NCBI GenBank assembly: GCA_963682055.1
Contig: OY821745.1
Coordinates: 21,387,342 to 21,451,341 of the forward strand
DNA: 64,000 nt
DNA from: Primula veris
Lineage: Eukaryota; Streptophyta; Magnoliopsida; Ericales; Primulaceae
Direction: 5' to 3'
Notes under the pieces: generated by a model
Database searches by the model: none
Told to the model about the DNA's origin: nothing
The model's input: only the letters and a program-made list of their open reading frames with translations
Position numbers and translations under genes: made by a program
Shown: one piece after another, positions 35,140 to 46,712 of the stretch
How positions within the stretch are numbered: the stretch's first letter is position 1
How the letters are laid out: every line of letters begins with the position of its first letter

Positions 35140-35389
35140 CGTCTTTTATTAGCATTTGGTGACTCCATTACAGCCTTGTCAACAATGACCTAATACAGCT
35201 ACAATGCTCAAAACTCATCAAGAATGCCCCCTAAGGTTCGATCGAAAACCCGAAGTTATTTCTTCATTATTTCTAGAATGGAAATATATAATTAAGATTT
35301 TATTTGACTAAACTAGATTGATGTGAGATTTATATGGAATATTTATATAATATGAAAGATTTGTTTCTTGTTTACTACCTTTCGGTTAT

Positions 35390-35406
35390 CTCTCTCTATA
35401 TATAAG
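35390..35406 (+). promoter_or_regulatory. Candidate promoter of small-peptide ORF
   Basis: CTCTCTCTATATATAAGG gives a TATA box about 185 bp before the ORF at 35588, after a CT-rich stretch. Confidence 0.4.
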
Positions 35407-35587
35407 GAGTTTTATTTAATTCATTATAACTAGCACAACTAAAATACAATTATACTTTTACGATTCTACATTCGTTTTATATCTTGGCAGTTATATTCAA
35501 CTACAATCCCCAAAATAAGTTTTAAGGAGAACGTCCCTATTAACTAATCTACCTCGAAAACCTTCAATTTAGGAAGAAATAAGAGCA

Positions 35588-35722
35588 ATGACCTCAGCTT
35601 TCGGTGAGTTTTACTGTTTCAGATTGTTGTTAATTATTATCTACTATATATTTGTATTATTGTATGCACATGTCACAGCGGAAGCTAAGGGTAGACCATC
35701 GGAGGCCACGACATCTCCATAA
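35588..35722 (+). CDS. Candidate small secreted peptide, 44 aa
   Basis: The ORF starts MTSAFGEFYCF, continues with a strongly hydrophobic segment (RLLLIIIYYIFVLLYAHVTA) and ends EAKGRPSEATTSP, so it has the form of a signal peptide plus a 13-residue hydrophilic tail. The ATG follows AAGAGCA, a reasonable plant context, and a TATA box lies upstream. The hydrophobic part is also bounded by GT (35604) and AG (35678), giving a 75-nt in-frame potential intron; if removed, a 19-residue product without signal would result. The family is not recognised, though the layout recalls plant signalling-peptide precursors. Expression is unknown. Confidence 0.35.
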   Translation: MTSAFGEFYCFRLLLIIIYYIFVLLYAHVTAEAKGRPSEATTSP

Positions 35723-36785
35723 TTTTTATAATTGTGATTTTTTAATTTTGACCATGTACTTTCATTAGAATATATATGTCAAAAATGATGATTTGACACC
35801 CACATTTTTTTAACACAATATAATTGATTAAATAAATTCGATACCTCATACGTCTTTCCTGTCTGGGCCGCTGATATGTGATATGACCGACTTGTACATA
35901 GAGGTTAATATAAGCCTATGATATGGAATAAATACAGTATTAATAATAGAGGGAAATAATGGCCAATATAGGGGCCAATATAGGGGCCAAATATAATGTT
36001 CCTTCCGGAGATTATACGATGAGTTTTTGTACTGATTTGAGTACTTATATATTGTTATCTTTTCTACTTGTCATCTTTAATATTGTTTCAAAAGTATAAC
36101 CAAGTTATAGGATCTCTCAACATGTACGTGCTGTCTAATACCGTTCCTGTTCAGAAACAAACAAGGAAATCGTAATCTTCTCCCATAATTGGTTTCAAGA
36201 CTAGAGTCTGTTTGGCAACAAACTCTTTTAGTTGATTTTTGTATTTTTAATTTTAAAAATTTGTGGGTGTTATTTTTAGTCTAAAAATAACTAAAAAAAT
36301 TCATGTTTTTAAAATCTACATTTTTAGAAGATTTTTCAAATCAAATTTTTGACAAAAAAAATCTGTTATCAATAATAATGTATATATGAGTATTTGGAGT
36401 CATTATTTAACCTTAGAGTCAGACACGAACAATTAATAGTCACTATCAAAAAAAATGTCGGGGAATAGTAACTGACAATATTTTAAAAAATGTTGGTAAA
36501 ATAAGTCTAGCTAAATTTTAGAAACTGAATAACAACTAATTTTTTTGTTAAACTGATAATAAAAATTAGTGAAACTCACTTTATCAACAGTTTTCAAAAG
36601 GTTAAATGTTGTTGTCCTGACATTTTCTTATAATAAGTGCCGTGAAAAACCGCAAAAAAATGAAAAAAAAAAAATGCATATAGAGGTTGGAAATTTCAAA
36701 AAGGTAAATCAAATTTTGTGTAAACAGAGGTACTTAAATTTAATTTTTAATTTTCTCCTTACTTTTGAGAGTTAATAGATCTAAA
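35723..36785. other. Intergenic, nothing recognised
   Basis: AT-rich DNA. An A/T-rich block near 36445-36575 starts CACTATCAAAAAAAATGTCG and ends AAAATTAGTG and might be another decayed MITE, but the ends do not match well. Confidence 0.5.
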
Positions 36786-36972
36786 TATGGGTGGACAAAA
36801 AACCCACCAACCCAACTCATAACCTAATCCGTGTGGATTGAGATGTGTTGGGTGTTCAAAAAATTTCAATCCGTCCCGCCTCAATCGGTAATATATTTTG
36901 CAGGTTGGGTTGGGTTAAGGTTGGTGTTGTCAAACCGCGGCTTAATACGCATCAACTCGTTTCCACCCGCAC

Positions 36973-37004
<32 letters not shown>

Positions 37005-37388
37005 GTATTTCAAGATACGCACATTCTAATATTTGTACGTTTTAGTTTTGTTACTTGTTCGCAAATATTCTAAACATATATTGATTGGTTTTAATTTATA
37101 TTTTTATTTGCAAGATTCAATTTTCTTTAAAATTTAGGTTGATAATGCAATTTATGAAAATTAAGAACTAAAATTAAAATTAAATAATCAATCGAACATA
37201 ACCCGTCTCACCCCGCAATTTAACTTTGCGGGTTTGGTTGGGTTGAGTTTGTTTGGATTGGGGTTTGAATTATAACGGGTTAATTGGATTGAAATTTAAA
37301 TTTTAGCAATACGCCATAATCCGTCTTACACTACTTTATATTGTGGGTTGGGTAATATTGATCCCAATCCGTTCCGTACCCAACCCTA
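36786..37388. mobile_element. Non-autonomous hAT-like element
   Basis: The left end TATGGGTGGACAAAAAACCC and the right end, read in reverse, TAGGGTTGGGTACGGAACGG are GGGT-rich inverted termini. Flanking octamers GATCTAAA and GTTCTAAC match at 6 of 8 positions, fitting the 8-bp hAT duplication. The interior has GGTTGGGTTGGG-type repeats and an (AT)n run at 36973-36999. No coding capacity. Confidence 0.55.
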
Positions 37389-37455
37389 GTTCTAACTACA
37401 AAATTAAATATTACAAAGTACTATTATTATTTAAACTGAGGGTTACGGTACTACT

Positions 37456-38040
37456 TAGGGGTGTACATAAATCGAACCAAACCAAACCGATCAAAAACCG
37501 AACCAAATCAAACCAATTAGTAATTTATTTGGTTTGCTTTGGTTTGAAATTTAATAAACCAATTTAATCGGTTCGGTTTGCGGTTTCAGTGGTTTTCAAA
37601 CCGAAACAAACCAAATTGAACCGATTAATTTTATTCATATATAAAATAATATAATTATTTTTATATATAGATCAATAAGTTGAGACATGATGTTTTACTT
37701 GCTATTTGTAATTATTAATAATATATTTTGTTAAATCATTTGTAAATTTAATTGTTATTCGACTTTTGGTTTAAAGTTGCAAATGAAATATAAACGAAAA
37801 CTTTACTAAATTAGTTTAATTTTGAATATTGTGTTTTTCATTTGTTAAAATTCAAACTGAACCAAATCAAACTGAACCAAACCGATTATGATTGGTTCGG
37901 TTTTGTTCGATTTGGTTCGGCTCGAGATATATATATATTTTTTTTTAAAATCAAACCGAACCGATTTACCGTTTGGTCGGCATTTCACTTGTAAAAAAAA
38001 AAAAAGAAAAAAGAAAAAAACAGAACTGTGTACACCCCTA
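37456..38040. mobile_element. hAT-like MITE rich in GGTTCGGTTTGG repeats
   Basis: Termini TAGGGGTGTACA and TGTACACCCCTA are perfect 12-bp inverted repeats. The interior holds CCAAACCGAACC words at the left and their complements at the right, as in plant hAT MITEs. No matching 8-bp target duplication was found. It sits directly upstream of the next gene's first exon. Confidence 0.65.
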
Positions 38041-38206
38041 AATTGGAAATTTATTCAAATCTATGGGGATCACTTTTGTGTTTACTTTCTAGTTTATCTC
38101 TGGATCCAATCATCCAAAGCTTTCCGAGAGAGAGAGAGAGAGAGAGAGAGAAAACCCAGAAGAAGAAACCCTTGACTACATAGTTACTGTTCTTCTTTAG
38201 CTTGAG
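38041..38206 (+). other. Probable 5'UTR exon of acidic membrane-protein gene
   Basis: Genic-looking leader with a (GA)n run (38128-38152), ending CTTGAG|GTTTAC, a possible splice donor. An acceptor CACGATTTTCAG at 39622-39633 would join it to the exon that holds the start codon, giving a 1.4-kb 5'UTR intron. There is no transcript evidence. Confidence 0.45.
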
Positions 38207-38302
38207 GTTTACTCTTTTTTTAACTTTGTTATTTTTTATTCTTCAATTGTTTTATTTAACCAACTGTTACACTTAAGTGGTAGTAAAATTAACTGTTTTT
38301 TT

Positions 38303-38830
38303 TTCTTCTTATTTACTGTCAGCTAGCTTTTATTGGTTATGTATATGTAAATCTAATTGCTGTTTTTGTGTCTGTTAGTGTTTGAATTGCTTATAATGAT
38401 TTGAAGGTTTCTTACTATATTGTAACAATGGTGTTATTTGAGTATATAGTTGTGATTATCTAGTTTTCACTATGTGTGTTCCTAATGTTGAAAAATTAGA
38501 GAAATTGCTTAATTTGTTTTAAACAAAAGCAATATATAATTTTAGTTTCGAGGATAGTTGATTATCCTCGAAAACAGTTTTCTTTTTTTATTTACTGTTA
38601 GCTATCTTTTTTACTGGTTGTGTGTATGTAAATTTAATTGCTGTTTTTGTGCCCGTTAGTGTTTGAATTGCTTATAAAGATTTGAAGGTTTCTTACTATA
38701 TTGTAACTATAGTGTTGTTTGAGTACATAATTGTGGTTATCTTGTTTTCAGTTTTCACTATTTGTGTGTTCGTAATGTTGAAAAATTAGAGAAATAGTTT
38801 TAAACAAAAGCAATAGATAATTTTGGTTTT
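38303..38830. repeat. Tandem duplication inside 5'UTR intron
   Basis: Blocks 38303-38555 and 38582-38830 share long identical runs, such as GTGTTTGAATTGCTTATAA and GATTTGAAGGTTTCTTACTA. Period about 280 bp. Confidence 0.85.
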
Positions 38831-38918
38831 TAAGGTAAATTGATTGTCTAACGTGGTTAGGACCTTAGGATACCCCACTAACCTCCCTTGACGCCTCCTA
38901 AGTGAGGATTGATTATTA

Positions 38919-39174
38919 CTCCCTCTGTCCCATAAAAAATTTCCACTTAGGTTTTTCACGAATATAAATAGATGTTAGTTGGAGCTACTTGGAGTAATAA
39001 ATATGAGTATAAATTCTCAAATATACCCTTAAAATAATAATGGTATTCATGATTTGCAAAGAACAATTTATTAAGGGGCATTTGAGGAAACTCTATATTA
39101 AAAAGTCAGACTGGTCTATTATTTTGGGACGGAGTTAAAAACATTACTGGACTATTATTATGGGACAGAGGGAG
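38919..39174. mobile_element. Stowaway MITE in 5'UTR intron
   Basis: The left terminus CTCCCTCTGTCCCATAA and right terminus TTATGGGACAGAGGGAG are perfect inverted repeats flanked by TA at 38917-38918 and 39175-39176. Confidence 0.92.
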
Positions 39175-39742
39175 TATTAAATAAAAAAAAGATAATTGCG
39201 GTTTTCCACTCTCCGTTCAATTGAAAGATAACTAAGGCTCCATGTGGAAAGTAGACGATTGTGAAGTATAACATGGATAAGATCGATAGCAGGTTCACAA
39301 CCTAAACGAAAATTTAATGCTACCTGTGCTACTTATATTTTAATATAAGTGACCTTTGAGGACGATATACTCAATGATCATACTAATCCCTCTAATTTAG
39401 CACCCCATCTATGTAGTTATTGGTAAATTACTAAATTCAAAAGTCTTTATATCCTGTATATCAGTTACTCTGAAATCTATGACATCCTAATGAATCTAGT
39501 GGACTTATTTCTTGATATTTTCATGTGCCTTGCTTAGGCAAGATATTTCTTCATCTATGATTTGTGATCCTCTTTGCATTTATTATTTATATATCGAATA
39601 ATGAACTTAACACCAAAATGCCACGATTTTCAGGAGAGGCTATCTGGACTTAAATTGCTCAGTGCTGGCTATGATTTAATCGCTTCAAATTTTTTTTGCA
39701 AACTAAGGGCATTCTGGTTCAGCTACTATTTCCACGTTCGAT

Positions 39743-41623
39743 ATGTATAAGCATTCTCCTAATAGGAGCCAAAGGTCCAAAGGTTTTAAGCCAAGGCAAG
39801 TTCTTCAAATATGTGTTCTTGTTGCTGTTTGCTTTTGGTTAATTTACCAAGTAAAGCATTCCCACGATAAAAAGAAGGCATTTGACGAAATTGAGGGGAA
39901 TGACTCTCTCGAAACTCAACCTCGTCGTTTGAATATTGGGGGAAGAAAAGATATTCAAGATCCATTAAAGGAGAAATCTTTGGCTATGAAAAAGAGGGAT
40001 GAAGAAGAAACCGAAGAAGAAAATGAAGTAGAAGGGAAAGATAGCAAACATGAAGAGAATGAAGAAGAGGTTGATAGTAAGCTTGAAGGTAATGGAGAAG
40101 ATGTTGATAACAAACACGAAGAGGGTGAAGAAAATGATGATAGCAAAGAGGAAGTTAATGGAGATGAGGATGATAGCAAAAAAGACGAAGAGAATGCAGA
40201 AGAGGATGATAGCAAAAAAGACGAAGAGAATGGAGAAGATGATGATAGCAAACACAAAGATAATGGCGAAGAAGATGATAACAAAAACGAAGATGATAAT
40301 AAGCAAGAAGAGAATGGAGAAGAAGATGATAGCAAAAATGAAGTTAATGAAGAAGATGATGATGGCAAACACGAAGAGAATGGTGAAGAAGATAATAACA
40401 AACACGAAGAGGAAGAGAAAGAAGATGACGATGGAAATGAAAAAAAGGAAAACTCTGATAGCAGAGGAAATGGAGATGATGAGATAGACGAGCACGAGCA
40501 AGAGAAATCTGAACTGGGGATTGAAGAGGAGAGAGAAGAGGTCAATGAGAAAGAAGAAAACAAAAATGAGGATAAAGGGGCTCAAAATGAAGATACAAGC
40601 CATGTGGACGACCACGATCATGAAGCTAGAGAAGAACAATATAAGGGCGATGATGCCTCAAGTGCAGTCACCCATGAGAGTAAATCTGGATCTGCAGAAA
40701 CTGAACGAGGAATTTTAGAAAACCATGTTGAGAAATCAGAAAAGAATGGTCTCGAAGATGGGGTCAATGAGAAAGAAGAAAATGAAAACGAGGATAAAGG
40801 GGCTCAAAATGAAGATACAAGCCATGTGGGCGACCATGGTCATGAAGCTAGAGAAGAACAATATAAAGGCGATGATGCTTCAAGTGCAGTCACCCATGAG
40901 AGTAAATCTGGATCTGCAGAAACTGAAAGAGAAAATTTAGAAAACCATGTTGAGAAAACGGGAAAGAATGGCCTCGAAGATGGAAATATAGTGGTAAATA
41001 CTGAGGAAAGCACTGTTAATGAGGAGGATAGTAGAGGCATAAGAGATGAGAAAAGTGAAATTGCTAATGTGACAGTAAAAAAAGAAGAGAAATATGAGAT
41101 TGTTTCGTCCATACAGGATGAGAACCCGATTTCGAGTTCTAATAGGACAAGGGAAGCAAATAATCAAGAAGAAATTGGTAATAACTTGGAAAAAGAGAGT
41201 AGAGAAACTAATGATACACCTACGACGAGTAGCACGGAGGCCGAACAAGGCGTAAAACCAAGTGAAGAACAAATGAGTACGAAAAACACGTCTACTAATG
41301 ACACTCAGTCTAATTCAGTTTCAATTAACACTCAAAACATAGAAACTGAGCAGCGAGAATCCTTGAATTCCTCCATTGCCTCAAGTACTGATCTTTCAGA
41401 AAAACAGAATTCAAATGAAGATATTGAGAAAAAAAATGAGAATTTGGAACCTGAAAAAGAGAAGGGTCAGAGTGAAACTGGGAAAGGGGATCTAGAGAAC
41501 CAGGATTTGATCGACGGTTCTGATTCTTTGATTCCTTTGGAGAAGGATGTAAAAATAGACCTTGATACTTTGCCCGATATGACAACTGAAGGAAGCAAAA
41601 ATGAAGAAGTTGCTGCTGAGTAA
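39743..41623 (+). CDS. Acidic single-pass membrane protein, function unknown
   Basis: Intact 626-codon ORF. The N-terminus is basic (KHSPNRSQRSKGFKPRQ), followed by one transmembrane helix at about residues 20-38 (VLQICVLVAVCFWLIYQV), then KHSHDKKK. The remainder is a long, low-complexity, Glu/Asp/Lys/Asn/Ser-rich, probably disordered domain. This N-terminal layout matches a plant family of uncharacterised proteins, usually given names such as myb-like protein X by low-complexity similarity only. The short basic N-terminus and single helix suggest a type II membrane or signal-anchor protein in the secretory pathway. Residues about 267-414 are two copies of a 74-residue unit. Convergent with the DUF1005 gene, 1.1 kb apart. 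Confidence 0.85.
   Translation: MYKHSPNRSQRSKGFKPRQVLQICVLVAVCFWLIYQVKHSHDKKKAFDEIEGNDSLETQPRRLNIGGRKDIQDPLKEKSLAMKKRDEEETEEENEVEGKDSKHEENEEEVDSKLEGNGEDVDNKHEEGEENDDSKEEVNGDEDDSKKDEENAEEDDSKKDEENGEDDDSKHKDNGEEDDNKNEDDNKQEENGEEDDSKNEVNEEDDDGKHEENGEEDNNKHEEEEKEDDDGNEKKENSDSRGNGDDEIDEHEQEKSELGIEEEREEVNEKEENKNEDKGAQNEDTSHVDDHDHEAREEQYKGDDASSAVTHESKSGSAETERGILENHVEKSEKNGLEDGVNEKEENENEDKGAQNEDTSHVGDHGHEAREEQYKGDDASSAVTHESKSGSAETERENLENHVEKTGKNGLEDGNIVVNTEESTVNEEDSRGIRDEKSEIANVTVKKEEKYEIVSSIQDENPISSSNRTREANNQEEIGNNLEKESRETNDTPTTSSTEAEQGVKPSEEQMSTKNTSTNDTQSNSVSINTQNIETEQRESLNSSIASSTDLSEKQNSNEDIEKKNENLEPEKEKGQSETGKGDLENQDLIDGSDSLIPLEKDVKIDLDTLPDMTTEGSKNEEVAAE
40541..40984 (+). repeat. In-frame 222-bp tandem duplication
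   Basis: 40541-40762 and 40763-40984 encode two 74-residue units starting VNEKEEN and ending NGLEDG. They differ at only a few residues, so the duplication is recent compared with the surrounding repeats. Confidence 0.95.
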
Positions 41624-42758
41624 TAATCTTGGCTCCATTGTTCTATGTTTCTTTGGTGTAGTACACTTCTTTTTCTTTTTTTTTTTGCGTTTTTTTTTAG
41701 AGGTGTCTTCCTGTGGAGCTTGACGTTTGCAGCTTGTTTTAATATATATTTACCACATGAATGATAGCACCAGCAAGTGTAAACAATTTGATAATATTCA
41801 AAGTTTTAGATAGTATAACTGTATAAGACTGCATTCTGTGGTTACCTTGAGTTGCATTTGTAGCTGTTTTTCTTTTTACATCATTCTCTACTTTTAGTAT
41901 GTTGTTAGACTTGCATTTATCTATTTCAATTAAAAAAATCGTCAACATTGTTAAGATTTCAGTAGTTGGAACTTGATTGTGGTGCTGTTGATAATGTGGA
42001 AGTATAACTATCTTTAGTTGTCCTAACTTGCCTTTGGGTTTGTATTATTGCAGCTTTTTAAGCTCTCTTTTCCACTTGAAGATTGAATATTTGGCAGTGT
42101 AGCATTTAAATTGTAATTTTTGTGGGATTGATTACCTTTGCGGCTTTCTCTAAATAAACTAGAAACTCTACATGGATGGCCTCAGTATGGTTATATTGCT
42201 TTCACCCACTTTAGGAAGCCACAATAAGTATCTGTTGTGTTTTCATGTTTCATAAATCAGACAATTTGTTCCAAACAAAATAACTCATTAAATTTCTAGA
42301 GAGATCAAATTCCGTTTACATTTTTTTGGGATACAGACTTGTTGTACCAGCTACAAATCTACAATTTTATGAGTAATTATGAAACAAAAATTATGAACTA
42401 TCCATGGGCCAGATTGTACTTTATCAAGGAATATAATGTACATATAACAGCACTCTGAATGTTTTTTAAGTTAACAAATTTGAGATCCAAATTTTAAGAT
42501 GAGAATAAGATGAATGAAAACAAGAAACAGAATCAAATGCATATACAAAAAATGATATTCATACAGTTTACATCGCCGAATTAGCCCAACCAACTCAAAT
42601 TAAAAAACAAAATCCTATAATGATTTTAATCGCTGTACACACCACAGCAGTCGAAAGCAAAAACATACTGCTGCCGGCAAACTAATAATCGAATCAATCA
42701 AAACACAACCAAACAGAGTCCTCCTAATCTATGACAGAAATAGAATTCTAAAAAAAAA
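41624..42758. other. Convergent intergenic region (3' flanks)
   Basis: Holds the 3'UTRs of the acidic-protein gene (from 41624) and of the DUF1005 gene (up to 42758). A T-rich run at 41670-41700 follows the first stop. No further gene. Confidence 0.6.
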
Positions 42759-44652
42759 CTAAATCAACAAATCATGGCATTGATGACTCCTTAACTCCTT
42801 CCGAATCTTCCGATTAAATGGTCTGCACGCGTCCATGCTCAGTTCCAACGCCGCCGCCAGCGCTACAAACACCGCCGCATCCTCCGTGCACCCAACATGG
42901 TCAACCCCAACCTCAACCTCAGGTCTCCCTCTCCTCCTCCCCCCCTCTACAGTCGAAGACATAACAAACCCACGGTAAACTAAGTCTCCCCACGACCCTG
43001 ACCCTGAACCGGAGCTGAAATCACAGCTACTACTCCGGCTCGAGGCAGCTGAACTAGGTGGTGACATAACAGGACAGGTACTAATGTCTATTGCAAACTT
43101 TCCGCCGGTCTTGGTGCTGAGGGTGGACCCGGCAAGGGTGACTGCTGAACCACCAGCCACGGCGTCAGGGAGGAGGTCAAAGCGGTAGCCAAGCCTTGAG
43201 GTCGGCTCGAGCCAGGCCTCAAGACGACCCCAAGGCTTCCATGTACCATCACCTGGACGCAGGATGAGCCAGGCGCCAGGGTTAGACTTGCTTACGCGAT
43301 CTGTGCCTGGGGACGGGACAAATGGAGTGACCATTGAGGCGGCTGCAACGGGGGAGCCAGAGAGGTCGTGGATCGTGATGGACCATCCTTTTCTTTCGTT
43401 TATCGATTGTTCTCTGTTGATAGTTTTGAATGAGTTGAGCCAACTCTTTGAGGTGCTCTCTTCTGTGATTGATGATCTGAAATCAAGCAAAGACTTAAAC
43501 TTTAGTTAAACCAGATAGCAAGGCAAAAAAATGGATTCAGTTTAATTTAGGGCTTATTACAATGTTGCACTCGTCTTTGTTTCTCTCCAACTTCTTAGCA
43601 ATTGAAGCTGCATTTTTTCAAAGCTTAAGAGTAAAAGTAGGTTCGATTCCGCTTTTATATCTTCAAGAACTTCTATACTTGAAAAGGTAAACTAACATCG
43701 AATTCATCTTAATTTATAATAAAGAAGTATGATTTCAAGTAGACCTTTTTTTTCAAAATAATCTCTCCAACTTCTTAGCAATTAAAGTTGGATTTTTTTC
43801 CGCTTTTATATCTTCAAGAACTTCTAGACTTCAAAAGGTTAACTAACATCGAATTCATCTTAGTTTTTAATCAAGAAGTATGATTTCAAGTAGACCTTTT
43901 TTCAAAACAATCTCTAATATTTAGTTCAAATAAATGAAAAAAGTTTGGATTTTTTCCCTAAATATGATCTCAGCCTACTAAGATTCCTAGTTCCTTACAA
44001 ACCCAATACTACTTTCAACATCTAATAGACTAATACTATTAGTGAAAAGAGAGCAAAAAACAAACCTTGATCTCAAATTAGGATCACTTCTAAACCCAAA
44101 CTTGCAGGTAAAAACAGGCTGTCTCAAGCTCCCATTGACTTGAAAAACCTGCGGGCTGCATTCGGGTTCCCCGTCAAACCTAAATACGAATCTCGGGTCA
44201 GGCTCAGCCTTCACATTCACATGAACCATAAAACCCGACCCTTTATCGCCAACCTCAACCCACCCACTCCTCAAAACATATGCTTTATTTTCCCAAATTT
44301 TCAAATCAACAGGTACCAAAACACTCCCCAACAGCTTCCCCGAGCCAAAACCACACGAAACGCGTCTCGACCCACGATAGATCTCAAGTTTTAAGCAACT
44401 GGGTGTTCGTTTGTTCGGCAATTTAGCGACTAAGTTGTCCAGTTGGGTCTTGTTTAAGTTGAAACAAGCTAAGGGTGTGTTTGGTATTTGGTCATCTGTT
44501 TGTGTCAAAACTGGAAAGCTTTGTGTTGGGAAGCTCTTAAGCTTAATTTTGCAGAAAAAAGGAATATTTAAACTTGTTTTAGAGAAATTTGAATTTGTTA
44601 TTTTCACTGCTAAACCTCCAACTATGATTCTCAAAAAAGGACAAGGGTCCAT
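42759..44652 (-). CDS. DUF1005 family protein, two exons
   Basis: Exon 1 44652-44066, intron 44065-43477, exon 2 43476-42759; 434 residues with a continuous frame across TCAAG|GTTTGT ... TTTCAG|ATCATC. I chose the ATG at 44652 because MDPCPFLRIIVGGLAVKI is the conserved opening of plant DUF1005 proteins; an upstream in-frame ATG (44670) adds six residues. Other family features are FFCKIKLKSFP, the GWSITIHDLSGSPVAAASMV segment and GAWLILRPGDGTWKPWGRLE. The C-terminal part contains a Ser-rich linker, then CTEDAAVFVALAAALELSMDACRPF. The family has no established biochemical role. The 5' flank carries CT-rich and (GTAT)n repeats. Confidence 0.9.
43582..43914. repeat. Tandem duplication within DUF1005 intron
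   Basis: 43582-43763 and 43764-43914 share CTCCAACTTCTTAGCAATT, CCGCTTTTATATCTTCAAGA and GAAGTATGATTTCAAGTAGA. Non-coding. Confidence 0.85.
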
Positions 44653-45968
44653 AGCTTCACTTTCTCTCACTAAACTCTCTCTCTCTAGGTGTGAGTGGGA
44701 AGTGGAGATGATGTTGGTGAGGTGTAGATATAGAGACAGAGTGTGTATGTATGTATGTATATATTATGATATGTGTATGTATGTATGTGTGTGTGTGTAT
44801 GCGTTGGCATGGGAAGAGTACAGGCTGTAATGGACTGGGTTTAGGAGGGGATAGAAATATTTGAAACATTAGTTTCTTAATCATTTCCTTTTTCATTTTG
44901 TCACATAACTAATTTAGTAAATATTAAATATTTTAATATTGTACGATTTCCATTCAGGGAATAGTAGTAAAATAAATGAAGGAATCCAAAGGTGGATCAA
45001 TGCTGTCATCTTTCCATATTTTTATGACTTCATTTGGATTTTGTCAATTGGTTCTCATAGTTTCAAATAAATTGTAAAAAGTATCTGAATTTTAAATAGT
45101 GTATTTTTGTAGGGCTTACACTGCGTTTCAACTAATGAAAGACTAAAAGTTAGATCTTGTTTACAATTACATAACTCTGCATAGATGCCTACTAGTTTAG
45201 GTTAATTGGAAACGGTATTAAGAATCAACATATGTGATTATAAGATATTTTGAATTAAATGTATACGGTATACCGTTAATTAGTCAATAACATTAATTCT
45301 ATTATATGACTTTTGGTTAATATAGCAACTAGCTCTACTAAACCCATCACGATATGCTACTTTTGTCAATATTTGATCGAGATTGTTCTTTGTGTTCAGT
45401 GCATTTATAGCAACCTATTCCTCAAGTGGCGAAGGCCTTACATGTGGCATTAATGTTCCATTCCTCCTTTGTCGGGAAAGAAACAACAGCTTGTATTTTC
45501 CTATAACTAATTCTAGATGTATTGTTGCGAATGCGCCTCAGTCTCCAATGTTTTAGAAAATAAGCGAAGTTCACAATGTGAGAGGAATAATTTCTTTCAC
45601 CCTAAGGCTTCGTGAAACCAACTATCGCTTTATCAATTTTTAGGGTCCATTAATGATCATTTTTTGGAACTTACGAGAGTAGAATCGATGTATTTGACCC
45701 CATAGGAAGAAAAATTAATAGGTCCCTTTATCAGTACCTTTAGATTCACTGATTCACTAATGTGATATATGTAAGTATATGAACCAAAAGAAATTACTAT
45801 GTTTTTGGAGGAGTATAATTATTTATCTGACCCAATGAGAAATATCACTTGTACATTATCTAACATTAAATAGTTGGAACCTTGGAGGCATCCGAAGTTG
45901 GGATCGAGGCTGTCACATGACTCATCTCCCAAATCTTTTAAGATGGTAAGTATATATAATACTTGAAT
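44653..45968. other. DUF1005 5' flank and intergenic DNA
   Basis: 44653-44700 is a CT-rich leader (GA-rich on the gene strand). 44743-44802 is a mixed (GTAT)n/(GT)n microsatellite. The remainder to 45968 shows no gene. Confidence 0.6.
45960..45968. other. MULE target duplication, left
   Basis: TACTTGAAT, matching TACTTCAAT at 54072-54080 at 8 of 9 positions. Confidence 0.8.
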
Positions 45969-46145
45969 GATGATGGATTTTTAAACATCAAATAATCTGA
46001 AAAAACGTACAGACCGTATATTAAATTTACGGTTTACAGTGATTCACTGTAAATCGTAGATTAAATCTACGGTTTACACAGAAAGATACATACCGTAGAT
46101 TTAATCTACGGTTTACTGTAAACCGTAGATTAAATATACGGTCTG
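45969..46145. repeat. MULE left terminal region with palindromes
   Basis: TIR of about 72 bp, followed by four near-palindromes of the form ACCGTAGATT...AATCTACGGT, centred near 46023, 46063, 46102 and 46132. Confidence 0.88.
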
Positions 46146-46712
46146 TGTGTTTTCTCAGAATTTACACATTAAAAATTAAAATTAAAATTCTAATAATTAA
46201 AATTAAAATACTGAATATTTTTTTAAAATTAAATATGATTTTTTTAATAAAAAAATTAAATACCTTATTTTTAAAATTTTACATAAAATAAATTACCAAT
46301 ATGCTAACAAACTCTCAAAATAAACACAAAATTTACACAAATTTACACAAAAAAAGTTGATTTGATAAATTTTATGTTTTTGGTTCATGTTATATTTTCG
46401 TCAATTGTATAAGTTGATATTTATTGAATGATTAACTAAATCGTCAATTTTTGTGAAGTTTTTTTATTTGTTTTTAACACTTTTATAACGCAATATGAAA
46501 CATTAACTAAGTCGTCAATTTGGTGTCAATCGACAATTTTTTTGAATGAAACAATCATAAATTATATAAATTTTATAAAAGAAATTAACTCAATATGCAA
46601 ACATGAACTAAATTTCATAAAACAAATTTATTAAACATTTGTTTACATCATATAAATTTACAACAACTTGGAAAAAATAGTAATTTACATAAAATTAAAA
46701 ATAAAAAACTGA

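Noticed and set aside
36445..36575. Another CACTA-type MITE
   Set aside because: The CACTATCAAAA and AAATTAGTG ends match poorly and no target duplication is seen.
39955..40639. Long minus-strand open frames opposite the acidic-protein gene
   Set aside because: They are Ser- or Ile/Phe-rich antisense translations of GAA/GAT-rich codons with no promoter or family motif.
44411..44830. Plus-strand ORF opposite exon 1 of the DUF1005 gene
   Set aside because: Antisense to a conserved exon and ends in a (GTAT)n microsatellite.
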